A DNA stretch of 64,000 nt from Schistosoma mansoni (taxonomy: Eukaryota > Platyhelminthes > Trematoda > Strigeidida > Schistosomatidae). Positions 37,301 through 45,852 of this stretch are shown in pieces (position 1 is the first letter of the stretch; each line of letters starts with the position of its first letter). The translations under genes and the position numbers were made by a program. The notes under the pieces are model-generated. The model was not told the DNA's origin and made no database searches. It worked only from the letters and a program-made list of their open reading frames with translations. The stretch covers positions 1-64,000 of the forward strand of contig NW_017386056.1 of the NCBI RefSeq assembly GCF_000237925.1. The letters are read 5' to 3'.

Positions 37301-40300
37301 AAACGCACATCGACTCAAGTTGTCTCACAATGTCAGCACAGAAAGGTGAACTTGATGTTATGTTATAGTGAAGGAGTCTTAACGATATTGGCATTAGTGA
37401 TGGGAAAATAATTAAATATTAAGAATAAAATTTAGAAAAGGATCGTATTCGTGCAATAAAAAGTATGAAATAATAGTGCAAGTGAAGAACTAGAGAAAAG
37501 GTGTAAAAAGAATTCACGTGTATTACTGCAACAGATTTTGAGTCTCCAACCACTGATTATGATTATCTCGCTAGGCCCAAGCAATTCAATTTGTACCTTC
37601 AAATCCACTTTGGTCTAAAATTCAATGTTTTTGTTTGAACTTCGCTAAATAGATGCTAATCGAAATAAAACTTCAATCAATTAAATAAAAAGCGCTTTAA
37701 TTAGCGGTAGGCAGAAATTATTTAGAAAATCATTTGAATGTATGTCGGTTCAAGTTGATACACTTTAAGTCAATGGAAATTAATCACAGGAAGAGCAAAT
37801 AAGTGAATACCAGAATATAAACTGTAACAAATAACTGGAAGACAAAATGTGGAGACAATTTAAAATAAACTGTGAGGTATAGAAGAAACCAAAAAAATTG
37901 AGTGCATCTGGGAAGTTGGTATCAATTTTGAACCATGTAATCTAAAGTCTTTGAACGTAGCTTACGTTCGTCTACCGGCCGTCAATCAAAAAGCGTACAT
38001 CCCTTGTTACATTGTTCACCTCGAGTCAATAATTTTATGAACGTACGCTGTCTTGTTCTGTCTACTCACAGCTTTTATCCAACTTAATTCTACACTAGTT
38101 TACACAATACTTGAAGTAGCTTGTGGTTGGCGATGCTTGGTACTTATCCCACACTTATCTGGTACATTATGTTTAGTATCAGCTGTAAGTACGCTACACT
38201 ATACTTTTATCTTATACTTCCAAACGTATTGTTTCACTTGGTCAATAGAGAAATGAATTCTATTTTTTACACTCAAGATAGTCTGAAAATGAAGATCGAA
38301 CAAGCCTTTTATTTCCGTGACTACAGTTAGCTATAAGTGTATGTAAACCAACATAAAACGCTAATCATGTCTAATATTTCCAAGTGATTTCTTTAGAAAA
38401 ATATATATTCAATACCAAATTCCTCAAAATATTTCCTAAATGACTTTTGAGTTTTATAATAATTAGTCGGATTTCCGTATTGTCTTCATATTATTCCCTG
38501 TTTCCCAACATTTTTTGTGAGTCTTAAACGTCATTAGGATAATTTAACTAAAACTACTTGTTTTTTTAAAATCGTTTTCTAATTAGTCAAATTTATTCAG
38601 AAGTTGTATACATTATAAGTAGATTCTTATTTATCAGTTGCTGTTGTTTTTGTTCGTAGGAATGATAAATTTTATATAGCATAATAATTTCTTTAAAAAA
38701 TTTACTTATTAGAAGTTTATAATATGGTGTTTGAATAAAACATATACTTGTGTCGATGTAATTTTCACATGATAAGACAAGTGTGTGGTAACTTTGCGAT
38801 TATTTCTGTGAACACACTTCATAATGACTTACAAAAATGCAAAAGTCAAACAATGATATTACTGTAAAGTTATTCGTTGGAGGTTCACAAATATCCTTCG
38901 ACTAAGTCCTCGTAAGTCGATTTAATAACTAAAGACGTTTAGTTATATCAGTATTGGACGGATACTTCTCAGAAGCATTCAGAAAAGTAAAGAATTATGT
39001 ATCACTTTTAGACCGGATAATTACCCAGTCTGGTGCTACATATAATAGTTTTTTCGGAAGTTCCTAGAAGATCTAGATCATCTGTTCCATTATCTGTACA
39101 CAGATTAACCTTGAAGTAAAGTGTTTACTCAGATTTTATTTCCTTTGTTATCTACTTTTTGAGTCTGGGGTTATAGGAAGCGCTTAGGACATTAATAACA
39201 ACCGTTCAAGTAGCGAGCTTAATAATACTAGCGTTCCTATAATAAACCATTCATTATTGGACATCTCATTTGAGAGCTAGTAAAATTTGTTATATCATTG
39301 CCCTTGTCAATAATGAACCAGAAAAGTTTTTTTTGCTACAAGAGGGTTTTGTTTTGAAGGAGTTTTACAGGTTCTAACAATGACGATTATGCACATTTCG
39401 GTGTTTTTAAAATGAAGTACAAAACGCTATTTGATATGTCATATGATATGGCTAACTAGTGACTTCTTATGACGTCAAATTATGCGTGTAATTATCCAAA
39501 CGAGCTAATATCCAAGGATAAGGTGATTTGAGAGCAGAATACGTTTACCTCCAGTAGAATAAGAGTTATATACAAAACACCTAAATTAAAGATAAGCATA
39601 ATTTGATGTAATTTAAGAAACAGACTACTAATTGAGGAGTTCCATAGATCACTCATTCTACAATCAAATTAGGATGACTGTTGGGCCCAATTCTCCTCAG
39701 TGATATCGGGTTTGAATCCATCACCTAGATGTTGTAATTGTTCTATGCACATATATTACTCTCCTATATTTACATTTAAGACAGCTTGTATGTCTTTGTA
39801 TTATTTTTTTGGATAAATGTTAAGATTACAACATCATTATCAAGTGGACGTATTCTTTTATCGGGGTACATCCGTGTGAATGCTAATATCCTTTCATTTT
39901 TATTGATTTTATCATTGTGCTGATGGAAATGTAACAACTTGAACATGTACACTTCTCTAAGAAGTTTTATGCTTACCTCTCCTATTGTTTATCACATAAG
40001 TTGTGCATAATTAAAGAATTTTAAAACATAAGTGTTTAATCATTATTTTCATGGATGGTGCCTGTCTGGATTTTTGTTTTATGTATTTAATCATATTACT
40101 TCAAAAGTTTCATTAATCCGCACTGGGTACTTATACTGTTGAAAATTTATGATAAATTTCATGATGATGAATTAATCGTTACCATTAATTAGTCCTAGAT
40201 ATCACACCACATTTAAACATCAATACAAAATGTATAGAAAGAAATATCTAAATACACGTGTTTAAAATTAATTTTACTGATGTAAAATTATATGTGTTAT

Positions 40301-42133
40301 GCCAATGATATAAACTTACTCGGTAGGACTTATTCACAGTATATTAGTAAATTCTCCTTTAATAGTCAGTCAGTCAGCTACAACGTAGGACCAGGCACAT
40401 ATGTGTATCCGTCCAGGTTGTCACACCTCATTAGCACAACAAGATAAACACCAAATCCATAGAAGTAGTTACTTCAATGGTAGTAGTATATAAAAGAAAG
40501 GTTGTGTATAAGGATATAATACAGGGAGAAAGAATTAGTTCGTAGAAAGAAAGGTATAAGTTAATTCTAATCTCACGGTTTAGGGGAAGATAAAGAGTTT
40601 ATACACCTATCCCATTGTGGTCTATTTTGAGCCATGTCACTCAGAGTCTCCAACAATTGGTTACGATAGTTGCGCGGACCCCATTCAAGTAGTCTGCATC
40701 CACCAAGATGGCTCAGATCAGGAGTTAGTGACTTCAAGTACTGATGCCATGTTTTGGCTTTGCCCCCTAGCTTTCTTCCAATCGTCACAAACACTAGTCA
40801 TTATTGCATGCTATGGTAATCAGTGTATAGTTTGAGCTCCCCTGAATGCAGTCTTCTCTATTGAATGGTATGATTTATATTTGGTTCATTTGCCTGGTCA
40901 CCCTCCACTGCTTCCTGCAGTACTGGTTGGGATGAGTAGGTTATAAGACGTTGAGCACCAATTAGATCAAGGCATGAAGTCATTGACTGTCTGAGTGAGG
41001 TAGTTAACGAGGCTCAAACTTTCCAGTTAAGGTTTCAATTGTAATCTCACTCTAAGGTTTGAAAGTGTTAGATAACATGGTACGAAATCAATTGCAGTCG
41101 TAATGATGTAGTCATTTTTTATCTTCCTTTTAATTTCTTATGTTATTCATCCAACTCGTTCTACAATTTCATTGTTTTTTTTTCTGATTAAATTCCCCAT
41201 GTTCAGTTTTCTAACTATCATTGATACCACTTCTGTTTATGCTCATGTTATTTCTTCCCTGTTATCATTGTGTTATTAAGCTAATACAAATGTTGTCCAG
41301 AAGTAACTAATTGATCAGAATTTAATATTACACTAGTCAGTTGTATTAAATTTGATTTAATGGTTTGGTAAAACGTTTTTAAAGAATAGTTTATGCTCTA
41401 CGAAATGCATGTCAAAGTACGTTTTTTAGAATCATTAATGTGAATTTTTCGGCTTTTAAACTTTTGGCATGTTATTAGTCTAGCGGTTAAAAATATTGTA
41501 GCTAAATATACTGTTAAGCAACTTTCTCATATTAATTGATACTTTTTTAGTACTTACATGTAACATTACATAATAAACAGGATTGTAACAGGTCACTGGA
41601 TGTTTACATAAATAAGGCCTTCTAACTTCCCTATGAAAGTTTAGGGTTTTGTAACTGGGCCTACCTTTAAAAAAATACTATTTTATTAGTTCAATTATCT
41701 TTGTATTGAACTTTACTCATTATCGATGATATTGATAATGATTTACCATGTCATCTAATTCATTTATTTGTTTGTTTTTATACAATGAAAATGATCTTAT
41801 AAAACTGCGCGTTTGTATTTTGCTTAAAAAAATAATCCAGTTATTCTTTTATTGTTTTAAGCATCTAGTCTTGTGTTAGTTACTCATAATAAAAAAAAAA
41901 TCTAGTTGTATTAAAAATTTTTAATACTACCCCACATCAAAACTTTGTTAGAAGTAAGACCATATGGTACGATTTTAGTGTTTATTTCTGCATCACATTT
42001 CATTTTTCATTCCTTTCCTGTTTTTTTCGTTTGTTTTTCTTGGGTTTTTTTTGTTTTTTTTTGGTAAAAAACTTGTTGAAATAACTCGTGCTGAGAATTC
42101 TATATTGTATCAGATTATAATATTGAATAAAGT

Positions 42134-42167
<34 letters not shown>

Positions 42168-42441
42168 TTCAATCTTGCTAGTAATAATTATTGAAATAGT
42201 TTTTTTTTCAAAAAAATTTCATATATATATTTGTGTTGAGTAAAAATGGAGCTAGTGTTATTATCTCAAGGTTGTTTTTCAGGTGAATATGCCACTGTAT
42301 AAATAAGCATTAACTCCATATGATTCCTTGCATATAATTTATGAGTATTATGTGTAGATTAACATTTGTCTAGTTTTCATCATAAATATAAGATTGTTCT
42401 TTTCTTGTTGCATGAACTTGATTTTTTATTACTTAAACTGT

Positions 42442-42483
<42 letters not shown>

Positions 42484-45400
42484 AGTGAAGTACTATTCAT
42501 TGCTCATTTTAAGAGAGTAAAGATGTTGCCATCAAAAAAAGAAACCGTAGGCTTTTTGTTAGAAAAATATCTAATTTATCATTTTCTAGACATATAGTTT
42601 CAGTTTTATGCATAATTTCGAAACGTTTTTCTTTCAAATTTTAGTAATAATGACATATTTACCAATTAGTGTTTCATCATAATTCACTTTCTTGTAGTTA
42701 AATGTATCAATTTATACCTCAAATTACTAACCTTTTCATTATACCTTACTGATGGATAACGTCAATAGGATTTCTTTTCTTCATTTCGACTTTTTCAAAA
42801 AAAATTATTCATCTTGTTATTTTCATCTTGCCATGTAATCTGAAGTAGAAACTTTAGCTAACACACATCTGCCCTAGGCTGTATGTCCATATTAACTGAC
42901 TGAATAACTTTTCCTTAAAGTTTACATTTTTATCTGTACTATTGAAAAGTATGTTACAACCCTAACCAGAAGCATTGTTCTTCTGTATTCTATGTTGTTT
43001 AGTCTATCCAATCGAAGTTATAAAATATAAAGTTTTATCTTGATATTCATGATATTCTGTACATCACTCAATGTTATAAACACAAAGGATATATGATATA
43101 TTGATGACATTAGATACTCAGAAAGAAAAGTCGATGCCTCACATAGAAGTGAATCTTTCATAGTTGAAATCATGAGTCGATTGAAGGTAGACCACCATGG
43201 AAAACCTGAAAGCATTGGATGGCCGTTTCGTCCTATTGTAAGACTCCTCAGCAGTGCGCATCCACGATCCCGCCTCACGAGATTCAAACCCAGGACCTTC
43301 AGTCTCGCGTCAGAGCACTTGACCGATAGACTACTACTGAGGAGTCCCATAATAGGACAAAACGGCCGTCCACTGCTTCCAGGTTTTCCATGATGGTCTA
43401 CCTTCAATTGACTTATAATTTCAACCATGAAAATACTGAAATCTCGACAAAACCCCTTCAGAAGTGAATCCATTAAATTTATAGTCACTCTTCCTTAATA
43501 GTTCAGAGAAAAAATAAAACGTCGAGTAAGAGAAAATGTTGTTGACTAGATGTTTTAAATTATCAACAGATACAATTTGTATAACGTTAGAATGACTAAT
43601 TGAATGTTAATCAACTGATAATAAGATATGCTACATTGTGATATAGTGACAACTTCACACGAAGCTGAATTTACTGAATTTTCTTTTTTCTTTTTCACTA
43701 AGAATTCTCCGAGTGAATGACTGAATAAGAATCATAGAATAAATATGACTAAATACAGGTATAATCTATGAATAGATACTCAAAGATTATTAAAAAAACA
43801 GTAAATTTATATTAATAAGCTTCTATGTAATGTGTTCTTTTTGTTGTTCTCTTTTTTGTCGAAAATGTTTCTTTAGCCAAATTTTTAATGAGGAAGACAA
43901 ATAGATATAAAGTTTTTAAATTGTGGATTATAAAAAATATCTATTAGACTATCAAAGAAAGCCTATTATTATTTAAATCAACAATGTGCCATGGTTTTCT
44001 GATTAGGATCATAAATCAGGCAGCTCAATAAATTGTGTGATGTGATAATTTAGACTGATTACGCTGTTGCTACTAATGCATTTGTAATTTTTTCTACTAC
44101 ATCGTTATTAAGGTAGATTTTCATTGATGCAGTAATTACTTCTTAAGTTTCAATTTATTGGGAATGTTTTATTTTAATACTTCGATTACTCTTATGTTAC
44201 CGGGTCTTTCAAATTCATCCAATATTATCACATCTTAGTACAAGAGGGTTATGGTGGTCATTAAATTTTATAGTTTTGCATTACAGATTGATTGTAAATG
44301 AATGATGGTCACAAAACATTGCGAAAATGGTTAGATTTGGAAGTGTAAGCGACTAAAGTACAAACTCATTGGTTTATAGGTTAAATGGTCATTACAGGGT
44401 CTGAACGTTCTCAGCTTGATCTCCAATAATAGTCATGAATATACACTGCAGAGGAGTCCCCATACTAGAACAAAACTACCATCCAATGCTTCTTGCTTTT
44501 TAACATTGCTTTGATTTAAACCAGTGCTGTCAGTGTGTTCTTCTGCTGTCATCAGTTTACCGATTTTTTCTTTTTAAATGAAATAATAATATTTCGTTTT
44601 TGTACCGTATCTGTTTTTATAGGAAAATAAACAATTCTCTTATGGTACTATATTTTGATTAATAATAAAACAATACCAAGTGAATTTAAACCTCACCCCA
44701 TTGCACAAGCAAGTGGCTATCAGAACTCAGTAGCTAAGTGGATAACGCGATGGCGTTTGAAGCGAACGATACTGGGTTCGAATCTCAGAGTGAACATCAA
44801 CTCTGAGGTGCAGGTACATCCGGCTGACGAGTCCCTAATAAGACGAAAGGCTCGTCCTGGATTCCACTGCTAGCCACTATCCATCTTTACTTATAATACT
44901 TGTGAATTATGGCTATATAGAGGCAATCCTCATAGTATGCACATATATCAATAAGAGACTGATCAACTGAAGTCCTAAACATCCATGGGACGATTCAACC
45001 AAACAATATCAAGTGAATAAAACAATTGTTTAATATTTTTGTTGTCTACATGACTAAAGTATTGATTGAAGTGAATACAGTGATCAGTATTTCATTATTA
45101 TTACAGTTATCTGTCGGAAAAATTGTATTTGGAAATAAATCAATATTCTCCTTCTGGCTAGTTAAATTTTGTTCCTTCTCTTTTGAAAGGAAAAACTACT
45201 TGCTTTTTTGTTTTGGATCTATAGATCTTTGGAAGATTGTTTGTACTTGGAGCTAATTTAGATGCACGCAATGATCTAGGGTTGACTATTTTACATATGA
45301 AAGTACGCGATAACAATTTCGAAGATGTTTTGGCTTTATTAGTTCATGGTGCTGATCCAAATTTACGTGATAATAGTGGAGCAACTCCTTTACATTATGC

Positions 45401-45817
45401 CATGACTGTAAGCTTTGTTGTTTTTATTTTAATTATGGACAATAATGTGACACCAAGTAGTATTTATATAATTAACTTCATTGTTGGATATACTCGCAAC
45501 TTAAGTGTATCACATTTAATTACTCCTCGTTCCATACTCAGACAGCTATTAGACTTAACAATTACCCCGTACATGCCATTTATCACGTATTTCGTATTCT
45601 TAGACTACGCAGTCGGAATTCGATAATCTATATTTTCAATTTTAATCAGTTTATAAGACAAGATGATCCTCAATAAATGTTGTCGGTAAGTTATTACTTT
45701 GCTACAGATGAAGTTCTTTTCAATAGTCGTGGATTTCTCTATTAGGGTTTTAGGAGTTTTAGATTTTAACTAATACAGTTTAAAGGCATTATGCCCACCT
45801 TAAAACCCAGGTTCGAT

Positions 45818-45852
<35 letters not shown>

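Larger units (their letters stand above)
43156..43432. repeat. Inverted dimer of second-family hammerhead element
   Basis: Outer arms 43156-43208 and 43380-43432 are inverted repeats of 53 nt with a few mismatches. Inside are a - strand copy of the tRNA-like head plus hammerhead (core CTGAGGA at 43251-43245) and, facing it, a + strand hammerhead (43330-43390). The B box on the - strand reads GGTTTGAATC. The structure is head-to-head and palindromic as a whole. This could follow from strand switching or from recombination between arms. Confidence 0.75.
37038..45224 (+). other. Intron 6, 8.2 kb, repeat-rich
   Basis: Holds a dispersed repeat (about 38950-39260), an RTE LINE fragment (40370-40850), simple repeats (42136-42168, 42445-42481), an inverted dimer of the second hammerhead family (43156-43432), a degenerate hammerhead (44440-44500) and an SM-alpha-like unit (44670-45018). 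The segment 37930-38340 has mixed composition unlike the rest and may be an unrecognised element. Confidence 0.7.

Noticed and set aside
39640-39740. Box-B-like GGGTTTGAATCC and GAGGAGTTCC as another hammerhead repeat
   Set aside because: The parts are in the wrong order and orientation and no core pairing could be drawn.
42394-42597. A 67-residue frame across the TA repeat
   Set aside because: Its middle is an Ile-Tyr run produced by the microsatellite.
44728-44790. A genuine tRNA gene
   Set aside because: A and B boxes are present but no full cloverleaf; it is the promoter head of an SM-alpha-like repeat. The same holds for 54920-54990 and 55540-55600.
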